NCBI GenBank assembly: GCA_025056455.1 | Contig: JANWVY010000007.1 | Span: 124,001 to 188,000 of the forward strand | DNA length: 64,000 nt | Reading direction: 5' to 3' | Source: Bryobacteraceae bacterium | Lineage (GTDB): Bacteria > Acidobacteriota > Terriglobia > Bryobacterales > Bryobacteraceae | Shown here: in pieces, positions 29,082 through 37,700 of the stretch | How the letters are laid out: each line of letters opens with the position of its first letter | How positions within the stretch are numbered: position 1 is the stretch's first letter | Notes under the pieces: generated by a model | The model's input: the letters and a program-made list of their open reading frames with translations, nothing else | The model's database searches: none | What the model was told of the DNA's origin: nothing | Position numbers and translations under genes: made by a program

Positions 29082-29665
29082 ACAATCAATCGCTGGGACA
29101 CATCTTTATCGACGCGCTCCTGATTAATAACTTCGTGTTGAGCGTTTTTTTAGGCATCTGTCCCTTTATTGGCGTATCGGCGAAACTCGCTACGGCCTGG
29201 CGGATGGGCGTGGCTGTTATCTTCGTCACCTTGGTGAGCAGCTTGTTGGCCTATGGTACGAATGCTCTGCTGGTCGTCTTAAACGCCGAGTATCTACGCA
29301 TCATCAGTTTCATAGTGATCATTGCGTCCACGGTTCAACTGGTGGAAATGTTTATTAAGAAAACCAGCCCCGCGTTATTCCGCGCCCTCGGCATTTATCT
29401 GCCCTTGATCACGACCAACTGCGCGGTCCTGGGCGTGGCGCTCTTTCAAACGTCGCGCCAGTATGACTTCGCCCAAAGCGTCGTGTTTGCGGCCGGAGCA
29501 AGTTTTGGTTTCACGATCGCGCTGGTCCTCATGGCGGTGATCCGCGAAAAACTTGAGCTGTCGGACATCCCCGATACGGTTCGCGGTACTGCTCTCGTGC
29601 TGCTGCTGGCCGGCATACTTTCACTTGCCTTTATGGGGTTTTCTGGGATGGGAGTAGAAAGCTGA
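29078..29665 (+). CDS. rnfA: Rnf complex membrane subunit RnfA
   Basis: 195 residues, six transmembrane helices, inverted homologue of RnfE. FLGICPFIGVSAKL and LITTNCAVLGVAL carry the two conserved Cys of the RnfA/RnfE iron site. GGAGG sits about 9 nt before the ATG. It is followed without any gap by the small Cys-rich gene at 29666. Confidence 0.95.
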   Translation: MNNQSLGHIFIDALLINNFVLSVFLGICPFIGVSAKLATAWRMGVAVIFVTLVSSLLAYGTNALLVVLNAEYLRIISFIVIIASTVQLVEMFIKKTSPALFRALGIYLPLITTNCAVLGVALFQTSRQYDFAQSVVFAAGASFGFTIALVLMAVIREKLELSDIPDTVRGTALVLLLAGILSLAFMGFSGMGVES

Positions 29666-29896
29666 ATGGCTCGCGACTTGCTTCTAGCGGTAATCGGGAT
29701 TTTTATCTTCATGGCTTTCTGGCTGGCGGTACAGTCTGCATTTCGCAGGCAAATGGCAAAGCCTTCCGATGTGGACGTGTTGGAACCGTGGGCTCACGGC
29801 TGTGGCGGATGCAGTGAGACGGCTTGCGCAAGACAGCCAGCGGCCTGCCGCCGCGGCGACTACTGGTTGGATGACAAGGCGAGGGTGAACGTATGA
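29666..29896 (+). CDS. Small Cys-rich membrane protein, NqrM-like (candidate Rnf maturation factor)
   Basis: 76 residues: one N-terminal transmembrane helix (about 5-24), a short linker, then four Cys at residues 46, 49, 54 and 61 (HGCGGCSETACARQPAAC). This layout of a single helix followed by CGG...C...C resembles NqrM (DUF539), which matures the iron site between NqrD and NqrE. RnfA and RnfE are homologous to those subunits. Homology is not proven: similarity is in topology, size and Cys pattern only. It begins 1 nt after the rnfA stop and overlaps the reductase gene by 4 nt, so it is a real operon member. Alternative: an unrelated small zinc or Fe-S protein. Confidence 0.75.
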   Translation: MARDLLLAVIGIFIFMAFWLAVQSAFRRQMAKPSDVDVLEPWAHGCGGCSETACARQPAACRRGDYWLDDKARVNV

Positions 29897-30753
29897 ACTT
29901 GAGCGAATATGACATCAGCAACCCCTATCCGGCGACGCTGATCAAGACCGAGCGCATCACGCCGGAAGATTCAAAAGTCGAAGTCCGCCATTTAGTGCTC
30001 GAATTACCTGAGGGCGACTTCCATTTTGTGGAAGGGCAGAGCATCGGTGTGCTCGCGCCCGGACCGCATGAATTCGGAAACAAACACCACCTCCGTCTTT
30101 ACTCCATAGCTAGTCCGCGCAAAGGAGAAGCCGGCAAGCCGAACACCTTTTCGCTGTGCGTGCGCCGTTGCTTCTACATCGACGAAATCAGCGGAGAGAT
30201 GTATCCGGGAAAGGCTTCAAACTACCTCTGCGACGCAAAGCCTGGTGACGTAGTCCAGATCACAGGTCCCTACGGAGCACACTTTTCCGTGCCGGCTGAC
30301 AGCAAAAGCAACTTACTTATGGTGGGCGTGGGAACTGGCATCGCCCCGTTTCGCGCGTTTGTGCGGCATATCTATGAAGAGCGTGGCGGCTGGGAGGGCC
30401 GGGTGCGCCTGTTCTACGGAGCGAAGACCGGTACGGAGCTCCTGTACATGAACGACAAGGTGAAGGATTTTACGCTCTACTACGATGAGAAGACCTTCAA
30501 AGCCTTCGAAGCCGTGAGTCCGCGGCCAGCCTTTGATTTGCCCCCGGACGTCGACCGGCTCTTGCTCGACAACCGCCAGGAGGTCTGGTCGCTGATCCAA
30601 GATCCCAACACCTATGTCTACGTGGCTGGCCTTCAGGATGTGGCTGAGAAATTCGAAAAGGCGATGATCACTATGGCTGGCAGCGAGGAAGCATGGCGGA
30701 AACTGCGGACCGAATTGGTTGCCCAGGGGCGCTACTCAGAGCTACTTTACTAA
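29893..30753 (+). CDS. Plant/cyanobacterial-type ferredoxin-NADP+ reductase
   Basis: 286 residues. The FAD domain has RLYSIAS near residues 67-73 and the SLCVRR block. The NADP domain begins at VGVGTGIAPFRAF near residues 144-156, then LFYGAKT and YVAGLQD. It ends in a C-terminal Tyr, as in plastid-type reductases. KASNYLCDAKPGDVVQITGP closely resembles cyanobacterial PetH, as I recall it. Role: reversible electron exchange between ferredoxin and NADP(H). As last gene of the rnf operon (4-nt overlap) it would link the ferredoxin pool of Rnf and the 2-oxoacid enzyme to NADPH. Confidence 0.92.
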   Translation: MNLSEYDISNPYPATLIKTERITPEDSKVEVRHLVLELPEGDFHFVEGQSIGVLAPGPHEFGNKHHLRLYSIASPRKGEAGKPNTFSLCVRRCFYIDEISGEMYPGKASNYLCDAKPGDVVQITGPYGAHFSVPADSKSNLLMVGVGTGIAPFRAFVRHIYEERGGWEGRVRLFYGAKTGTELLYMNDKVKDFTLYYDEKTFKAFEAVSPRPAFDLPPDVDRLLLDNRQEVWSLIQDPNTYVYVAGLQDVAEKFEKAMITMAGSEEAWRKLRTELVAQGRYSELLY

Positions 30754-30782
30754 AGGCGCGATTTTACTAAGGGCGCAATTTT
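30749..30782 (+). repeat. 17-bp tandem duplication at the convergent gene junction
   Basis: Two adjacent 17-bp copies (30749-30765 and 30766-30782) that begin ACTAA and end ATTTT differ at only two positions. They span the stop of the reductase gene and touch the stop of the convergent DUF1501-like gene. Probably a small slippage duplication. Confidence 0.7.
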
Positions 30783-32289
30783 AGGCGTGACGCCGCATAG
30801 CGCGCATGTCTGGCAGTTGAGCGCTTCCCAGGTCAATGCCTAAGGCGCGCGCAAGGCCTGCATAAATCTCCGCTTCGGTCATGGTGCGTCCAGGCTCTGG
30901 TTTTCCAGTCTGAGGGTCGAAGCCGTAGGTGAGCAGGGTGTCGGGATCCACCCCGCCCAGCAGCTTACCGCCGTTGGCAAACGGCGAGATGATAAGAGAG
31001 CCGTTGTTGAGATCGTGGCCGGACCCAAAACTTGTGGCTTGTTCCGGACGGCGGCGGGTGCGCCCGAAATCGGTGGCCACGTAAATCATGGTTCGATCCC
31101 AGAAACTTTGTCCCGCCGCAAACTCCTCGCTTTTGAGCAGGGTGATCAGACGGTCTGCAATGCTAAGGATTCGATCCCACATGAGAGCCTGGGTCTCGCG
31201 GTGAGCTTGGTGCGAATAGTCGAAGGCTATGGGCGTATTAATGACTCCGCCTTCGCCGAGCTGGGCGCGCCCCCCGCGGAGCGAGGCGCCTTCCTTGAAC
31301 ACAACGCTACCTTCGGCTCCCAGGGTGACTGTGACGGAAACGCCGTATCGGAGCAAGAGGAAGGCGAGGGCAGCCTGACTCTCGAGCGGGTCCATGTAGT
31401 AGCGCGGGAAAGCGGCTCTCACCTTCTCCCCAAGCTCAGAGCCCCGAAGCCCGCTGGCGGCGAGCGGCATCTTGGGCGAATCGGGGAAAAGCATGAGTTT
31501 CGTGATCAGATCGAGCTTCTCCACGTTCTTGACTGGCTCGTCGCGTAACTCGATCCAGTGCTGAAGGCGCTTACTGGTGCGAAACGTTGCATAGAAGGGA
31601 GACTTAGGATCGAGTGTCTGATTGCGAAAGGCACGCGCTTTTTCAAACAAGCTGCGGCTCGGCGCGCCGGGCACGCCTTGATAGCCATCGAGGGAGAGCG
31701 GCCAGAGATTGGGCGCCGCGACATGTTCGCCGTAAGCCCAGGCGGGAAGCGATTTGTCTGTGCCGCGTTCGGTGAATCCGGTGCCATTCACCAAGTGCAC
31801 GTTCGGAATTGGGTAACCCGCTCCATATTGCAGAGCCACGGCTTCTTGCAGCGTTCTCCCGCGCCACGCCGCATTTCCGGTCACCGCGCGGTGTTCAGCG
31901 ACGCGGTGGTTTACGCTGGTGCCCGTGTGCGTGAACACCATCATGTCACGGGCATGCTTTTTGACGAAATTTGACTGATTGGCTTGAAAAGAAGCCGGAA
32001 TTAGGCCAATCCGCTCGGCGCGTAAATCAATGGCGCGAAACTCCGCCCCTGGGACATTTTGCACCAAGCGATCCGGATAGGTATTGAGCGCGGCGGCATT
32101 CTTCGATTCGGACTCGCGAACAGCAAGGAAGGAATCAACGATCGAGGCTCCACCTGTCGCGCAAAGTACAATCAGAAACCGGGGAACTGGTTTCTCCTCA
32201 GCTGCCCGAACCAGGGGCGCTTTGTGAGCCAGCATGCCTGCACCGGCTGCGGTTTGTAAAAACCGGCGCCGAGACCAACTCCCGAACAT
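30781..32289 (-). CDS. Tat-exported DUF1501-like protein
   Basis: 502 residues from the ATG at 32289, which opens with a twin-arginine signal, SRRRFLQTAAGAGMLA. The mature part has FLIVLCATGGASIVDSF, HTGTSVNHRVAEHRAVTGNA and MIYVATDFGRTRRRPE, an alkaline-phosphatase-superfamily-like arrangement seen in DUF1501 proteins. Assignment to DUF1501 is from memory of family style and is moderately sure. It is the third gene of a minus-strand set after a CxxCH protein and a small exported protein, a combination common in Acidobacteria and Planctomycetes. Substrate unknown. Confidence 0.7.
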   Translation of the reverse strand: MFGSWSRRRFLQTAAGAGMLAHKAPLVRAAEEKPVPRFLIVLCATGGASIVDSFLAVRESESKNAAALNTYPDRLVQNVPGAEFRAIDLRAERIGLIPASFQANQSNFVKKHARDMMVFTHTGTSVNHRVAEHRAVTGNAAWRGRTLQEAVALQYGAGYPIPNVHLVNGTGFTERGTDKSLPAWAYGEHVAAPNLWPLSLDGYQGVPGAPSRSLFEKARAFRNQTLDPKSPFYATFRTSKRLQHWIELRDEPVKNVEKLDLITKLMLFPDSPKMPLAASGLRGSELGEKVRAAFPRYYMDPLESQAALAFLLLRYGVSVTVTLGAEGSVVFKEGASLRGGRAQLGEGGVINTPIAFDYSHQAHRETQALMWDRILSIADRLITLLKSEEFAAGQSFWDRTMIYVATDFGRTRRRPEQATSFGSGHDLNNGSLIISPFANGGKLLGGVDPDTLLTYGFDPQTGKPEPGRTMTEAEIYAGLARALGIDLGSAQLPDMRAMRRHA

Positions 32290-32318
32290 GATCGCTGAGA
32301 CTCCTTTCCCTGCTTGTT

Positions 32319-32912
32319 CTAATAAAAGATGCTTTCCAAAGAAGTGGCGACAGCAAAGCAACCCAGCACAACCCAATCGCGGGCTGCCCGCTCAGCCGGA
32401 GCGCGAAGCTCGGACGCCACGGTTTTATAGAATTCCGTTAGCCGGGAAATTTCCTCGGATGAGGCTGGCCGGCGCAGCAGTTTTTCGTAAAGGAGGGCTG
32501 CGGTTTCGCGCCTCCACCGCGCGTCAAATTTCCTTGCAGGACGCAAGAGCACCGCTTTGTCTGGCTCCTTTTCGTCAGCCGTTACACGCGTAGCGCAGAC
32601 GCGCAAAGCGACACGATCCAGAGCTATGGGCGTTGTCAGAGAGGGCGGAAGCGGCTCAACAATGCGGATGGTGTATGGCTCGACGCCACCGAGCACGATG
32701 CGGAAGGCGTCAAAGTAGCAGTCATACTGGCCGAGTTCTTTGCAGATGGAGTCCCGCGGTATTTCGAGAGCGGCTGCCAGATCACGCAAGTAGCGATCTC
32801 CATCCTTAAATTTCAGACGCGGATCAAGCGAGGGCGTGGCTGGTGGCTGGGCGTTAGCGACGACCGCGACCGCCAAAGCGGCGATCCAACACGCCTTTTT
32901 AAGGTCTCCCAT
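32319..32912 (-). CDS. Exported hypothetical protein
   Basis: 197 residues with a signal peptide ending near residue 21 (VVANAQ). A few Cys (SICKELGQYDCYF) lie in the middle. The C-terminal stretch LLRRPASSEEISRLTEFYKT resembles segments in the DUF1549/DUF1553/DUF1592 group of planctomycete-type proteins, so it may be a companion domain of the adjacent CxxCH protein. It overlaps that gene by 14 nt and lies 29 nt before the DUF1501-like gene. No function can be named. Confidence 0.7.
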   Translation of the reverse strand: MGDLKKACWIAALAVAVVANAQPPATPSLDPRLKFKDGDRYLRDLAAALEIPRDSICKELGQYDCYFDAFRIVLGGVEPYTIRIVEPLPPSLTTPIALDRVALRVCATRVTADEKEPDKAVLLRPARKFDARWRRETAALLYEKLLRRPASSEEISRLTEFYKTVASELRAPAERAARDWVVLGCFAVATSLESIFY

Positions 32913-34371
32913 AGGCCTCCGTCAACACCAGTGCATGCAACATCTTCTCCACCCGGTAGTTGAATTTTTGAGGATCCATCAAGCCCCGCCACAAAGCTCC
33001 GAATTCCGGTTGATCCTGGGCCTGCGGTTCGCGGCCGATCAGCAGTTTCCAATAATCGCGCACCACATTCCGGGCAAACTCCGGACTGTTGGCGGCCACC
33101 TGGGCGAACTCCAAAAGATCTTTCACTTCCTTGCCAAAAAGCACACCTTTTTCCGGTGTGCGCACCACATCAGGTCCCTCGATACGGACAAAGGATTTCA
33201 GGCGGTCGGGAGCAAAGTCATTGCGGAAAATGCCGTTGTAGCGGGAGAAGGGATAAGCGAGCGGATCGAGTGTCGAGTGACAGAAAGCGCACGTAGGCGC
33301 AGTGACGCCCTTACGGTCATACTCGGCGGGTTCGTTGGGGACCGGGTGAAGACCTTCCATGTGGGAGATGTCGAAACCGAGATAGGCCCGGTAGGCTTGA
33401 GCCGCAGTGGTGCGAGGAATCGCCGTGAACATGGTATTCACGGTCGTAAACCACCGAGTGGTAAGCATGCCGGCTCGTTTGGCGGGCGGCACGTTCTGGC
33501 CGGAGCCAAGAGGCAGTTTTTTTAGCTCCTCCTCGGAAAGAACCCGAAAACTCGGTGGGTTGTCGCTCACTCGCTTCACAAAATACTGAGCTAAGAGAAG
33601 ATCGCGCACGTCCCGGTCCCCCGAGTTCGCCCACGTGAAAAGATCGTAATCGAAGTAGTAATCTGCCAGCGGTACAGGCCCGCTATCTGGACCCGACTTT
33701 ACGCTGTCAATGGGCCGGATTTTCGGATTCGCGAGGTTCCACACGACCCCATCTTTGCCAAGCCAGTATCGGGACGACAGGCATCGATCGAGCTGCCGGG
33801 CGAGGGCAGGCTCCCACTGCCGCCGGTCCCGAACCAGCTTGGAGAACTCAGCCACCTCTGCCCAGCTTGGCGATGTCCCGCAGAAATCCAGATGGATTCG
33901 CCGGAAGGCAAACACAGGGTCGTAGCGGCAAACGTTCCACCGGGAACGGGAGGAGGCAGAGATCTGTTGCGCCGAGCAACCAGGCGCCAGCGGCTGGCTT
34001 GCCGCATCTGCCGGATGAGACCCTTGTTCAATTTCGCTGAGATTGTCCACTCCATCTTTGTCGGCGTCCATCCGCTCAATCGCTTTTAGAGCCGTCTGAA
34101 TCGCCTGGAGAAACTGCTGATCGGTTAAGGGGCGTGGAACGGAAACAGCCAGGTGTTCGGACACTTGCTGCCCAAATGCGTTGCGCGCCGGCGCAACGGA
34201 ATGGCACAAGGTGCAGGCCGGTGGCCCCCCTTCGCAGGTTTTCGTTTTCCCGTAGCTTTGACAAAGCGCGGCCGGAGCGACCGGCTTGGCGTGGAGTTGC
34301 CGAGCCGCAGAGGAGAAAATCACCACCAGCGCAACAAACCCAAGGGTTGAAACCCACCGTCGATTCAACAT
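32899..34371 (-). CDS. Exported CxxCH (cytochrome c-like) protein, planctomycete-type
   Basis: 490 residues. The signal peptide ends near residue 28. Two haem-type motifs are CTLCHS near residue 54 and CAFCHS near residue 358, the latter followed by LDPLAYPF as in DUF1588-type proteins. A Ca-binding-like DADKDGVDNLSEIEQG segment is near residue 100. Likely periplasmic. It is the first gene of the minus-strand trio. Whether haem is attached depends on a cytochrome c maturation system that is not in the window. Substrate unknown. Confidence 0.75.
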   Translation of the reverse strand: MLNRRWVSTLGFVALVVIFSSAARQLHAKPVAPAALCQSYGKTKTCEGGPPACTLCHSVAPARNAFGQQVSEHLAVSVPRPLTDQQFLQAIQTALKAIERMDADKDGVDNLSEIEQGSHPADAASQPLAPGCSAQQISASSRSRWNVCRYDPVFAFRRIHLDFCGTSPSWAEVAEFSKLVRDRRQWEPALARQLDRCLSSRYWLGKDGVVWNLANPKIRPIDSVKSGPDSGPVPLADYYFDYDLFTWANSGDRDVRDLLLAQYFVKRVSDNPPSFRVLSEEELKKLPLGSGQNVPPAKRAGMLTTRWFTTVNTMFTAIPRTTAAQAYRAYLGFDISHMEGLHPVPNEPAEYDRKGVTAPTCAFCHSTLDPLAYPFSRYNGIFRNDFAPDRLKSFVRIEGPDVVRTPEKGVLFGKEVKDLLEFAQVAANSPEFARNVVRDYWKLLIGREPQAQDQPEFGALWRGLMDPQKFNYRVEKMLHALVLTEAYGRP

Positions 34372-34599
34372 AGCTGACCGTTCGAGTGCCCCACAAGCCC
34401 TTAAACTTTTTATCGTACCTGAAAGCGACCTAGCTTATCGCTGAGCGTTTGGCCGAAGACTTTGACAAGCGCGGGCGGTTGGAGATTTCCGCAGCTCAAC
34501 CGGTATGCTCGCCAAACCGGGCAAAGCCAAACACGGCTGCGATCTCCACACCTCGTGGTTCCGGGTCCGACAAAAACACTGCTTTTTGATTCAAACATC

Positions 34600-34628
34600 T
34601 TGACCAAAAAATGTTTTTCTAGTAAAAC
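34600..34628 (+). promoter_or_regulatory. Candidate sigma-70-type promoter
   Basis: TTGACC (34600-34605) and TAAAAC (34623-34628) are separated by 17 nt in the 403-nt gap between divergent genes (34372-34774). This would give a 5' leader of about 140 nt for the OmpA-domain gene. The rest of the gap shows nothing recognisable. Confidence 0.45.
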
Positions 34629-34774
34629 AAGGACAAGCGAATTGAGCCCCACCTCCCCCGCCTTGCTTGATTTGCTCAGCGATCCTCTGGGTAGCTAGAG
34701 GGTTGTTCTGTGCATCGGCAGACAGCTGGAACGCTACCAAGCGGCGACGTAGAAAAGGGGGCGGTGGTCTAGTA

Positions 34775-37700
34775 GTGCGCTATGCAGTCTGGTTGGCGGT
34801 GTGGTGGTTTTTGTCGGCGCCACCTGGCTGGTCGCAGGGTCTAGCGACCTCAGCGAGCAAAGAGGACTGGGAAGAGATCAACTTTGTGTTCGACTCTTCC
34901 ACCCTTGTCGACGGCTACCCCAGTTTGCTCCGTTTGGCGGAACTTTTGAAGCTCAATCCCTCCTATCGCGTAAAATTAGTGGGTCACACGGATTCTTGGG
35001 GAAGCGAGCAATACAACGAGCGTCTTGCTCTCGCGCGAGCCTCAACGGTAAAAGCATTCCTGGAAAAATATGGCGCCCGGCCGGACCAGATTCTGGTCTC
35101 TGGAGCCGGGGAGCGCGAGCCAAAAGTGGATAACCGTACGGCGGACGGCCGGTTTATGAACCGGAGAGTCGTCATCACAGTTCTGGACGAAAAAGGGCGC
35201 GTGGTCAGTGCGGGTGGTATTGGAGACGCCATCCGGAGTTTGGAGCGTGCTCAGTCTGCGGCATCCGCAACCACGCCTTTGGCTCCCACTCCCGCCGCCA
35301 CTCGCGCCCCAGATCCGCGAACCCAGCAAAGCATCGAAGAGTTGCAGCGGCGCTTGAACGACTGCTGCGCCGACATTTTGAAGCGCCTTGATACCCTGGC
35401 CGACATTGTCAACGGCCTACGGCAGCTACGCCAAGAGAGCGGCGCGCTGAGAGATCATGTTGACAATCTCCAAAAAAAGCAGGACCAGCTCCGCGAGCTT
35501 CTTCAATCTCAGCCCAAGCCCCTCTCTTTACAAGAGACCCAAACCGCAGCAGAAAAAGGCGCCTCGCGCGCGATTCAACAGCAGGGCAATCCGCATTTCT
35601 CCTTGCTTGGTGTGAATTTGGGCGCCGATGACCAGGGCCGGCTGACTTTTTCCGGCCGCGGGCGCTACTTTTTGCCGTTTAAAGACAACTTCGCTCTGCA
35701 AGCGCAGGGTGAGTATCTCTATTTCCGAGACCGCAAGGAGGGCCAGTTCGACCTCGGTCTGGCCAACCGGATCAAAGCGTTTCAAGCGGGTCTTTTTGCT
35801 AGTTTCAAGAACGTCCAGCTGCGTGAATTTCAATCCGGGGGAACGCTAGGCCAGGCGGCCCTAACGCTGGACTATATCTTCCGCCGCGGGCGCTTGGGCG
35901 CATTTGGGACCAAAGGATTTCTAGACCATGCCGTTCTCCGGCGCATTTCGATCACGCGCACTCTCCACGAAGAAACGTATCTCAAGATCGTAGACCAGGC
36001 CGGTCTCAGCGCCGCCATTGCGCTTTGGAAGCGGAGTTACTTGGAAGGAAACGTGGGCTACCTCAAGAGTCGGGGCTACGCCGACCGGCCCGGTGGAACA
36101 CTCCGGCTGGTCTATCCGCTGAACGACCACTGGGCTCTTACGCTCGAGGGCGGTATGAATGAAACCTTATTAGGACGCGACAACAACGGTCGCGTCGTCG
36201 GCGGCATTGCGTGGGGAAATTTTCTCAATCCGCGAGAATTTCACAAGGTGGCGCACGCCGTGCCTGTTGATGTGCCGCGAGTGCGCTATGAGGTTTTAAC
36301 CAGGCGCGTCCGGACGGGGAATGAGGCTCCCATCGCCGACGCCGGACCCGATCAAATCGGCATCCAAGCTGGTCTGACGACTCTGGATGGCAGTGCCTCC
36401 TATGATCCCGAAGGCGATCCCATTACCTTCGCCTGGACGCAGATCTCAGGTCCCGCGGTGTCGCTGGCTGGCGCCAATACTTCCCGCGCGACCTTTACCT
36501 CTGCCGAAGGCCAATCCTATGTATTCCGCTTGACGGTGACCGATGACAAAGGGGCTTCTTCGGTGGCGCGGGTTCTGGTAACGACGGCTAGGATTCCCCA
36601 AGTGCGTGTCGTTCGCTTTGCAGCCTCTCCGCAACAAATCCGTGCCGGTCAGTCTTCGAGCCTAATTTGGACCGTGGAAAATGCCGACGAAGTGAGCATT
36701 GACAGTATCGGCCGGGTCGATGCGAGATCGGGGTCAGTCAGTGTTTCACCGCAGCAAACAACTACCTACCGCCTCACGGCGCGGAACCGCTCGAGCGAAG
36801 TCAACGAGACGGTCACGGTAGTTGTGGAGCAGCCAAGCGTGCGAGTTTTGTTCTTCACTGCCTCGCCACTCACCCTCGCTGCTGGGCAGTCGGCTACACT
36901 CAGCTGGCAAACGGAAAACGCAGACACAGTGGAGATCAGCGGCCTGGGCGCTGTGGCGCAAAGCGGAACGGTTTCCGTCAGCCCGTCGCAAACAACCAGC
37001 TACACGCTCACTGCGAGAAACCGCTTCGGACAGGCAACCGCGCAGCTGGCCATCCAAGTGCGTCCGGTTGAGTTGCCCTCCATCCTGCGCTTCACGGCCG
37101 TTCCTGGAGAAATTGGAGCGGGCGAATCGGCCACCCTAATTTGGCAGGTCGATCAAGCCAGCGAAGTTTCCATTTCGGGTCTCGGGCGCGTGAATGCTGC
37201 GGGCAGTTCGACCGTCACACCAGCGCAGACGACAAACTACGTATTGACCGCGCGCAATGCTGCTGGCGAGGTGAGCGCGACAGCCACGGTGGTTGTAATT
37301 CCCCCCGTTCGCATTGTGAGCTTCACCGCGACACCCGCCAGTTCGCCACGTCCGGGCGAGGCAGTCCGCCTGAGCTGGGTGACGGAGAATGCCACGGAAG
37401 CCACGATTGATGGCCTAGGTTCGGTGCCGACCAGTGGCAGCGTGGAAGTGAACCCCACGGTTGACACTTCGTATACGCTTCGCGCCTTCGGCCGCCGTGG
37501 ACAAACTTCGGCCACCGTGCGCGTGACGGTAGCTCCCGCCGTTGGAGTGCCTTCCGGCGGCCCGATTGCTGACGCGGGCCCGGATCAAGTGACCACCTCG
37601 CGCGAAATTCGCTTGGATGGTAGCCGGTCGCGCCATCCCGAGGGGCTGCTGATCGGTTTCTCTTGGCGGGCCGTGGGCCGGCAGCCAGAGGCCATTCTTG

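Noticed and set aside
34667-34774. Upstream ATG start for the OmpA-domain gene
   Set aside because: It would place 36 odd residues before a clean signal peptide; the GTG at 34775 has a ribosome site.
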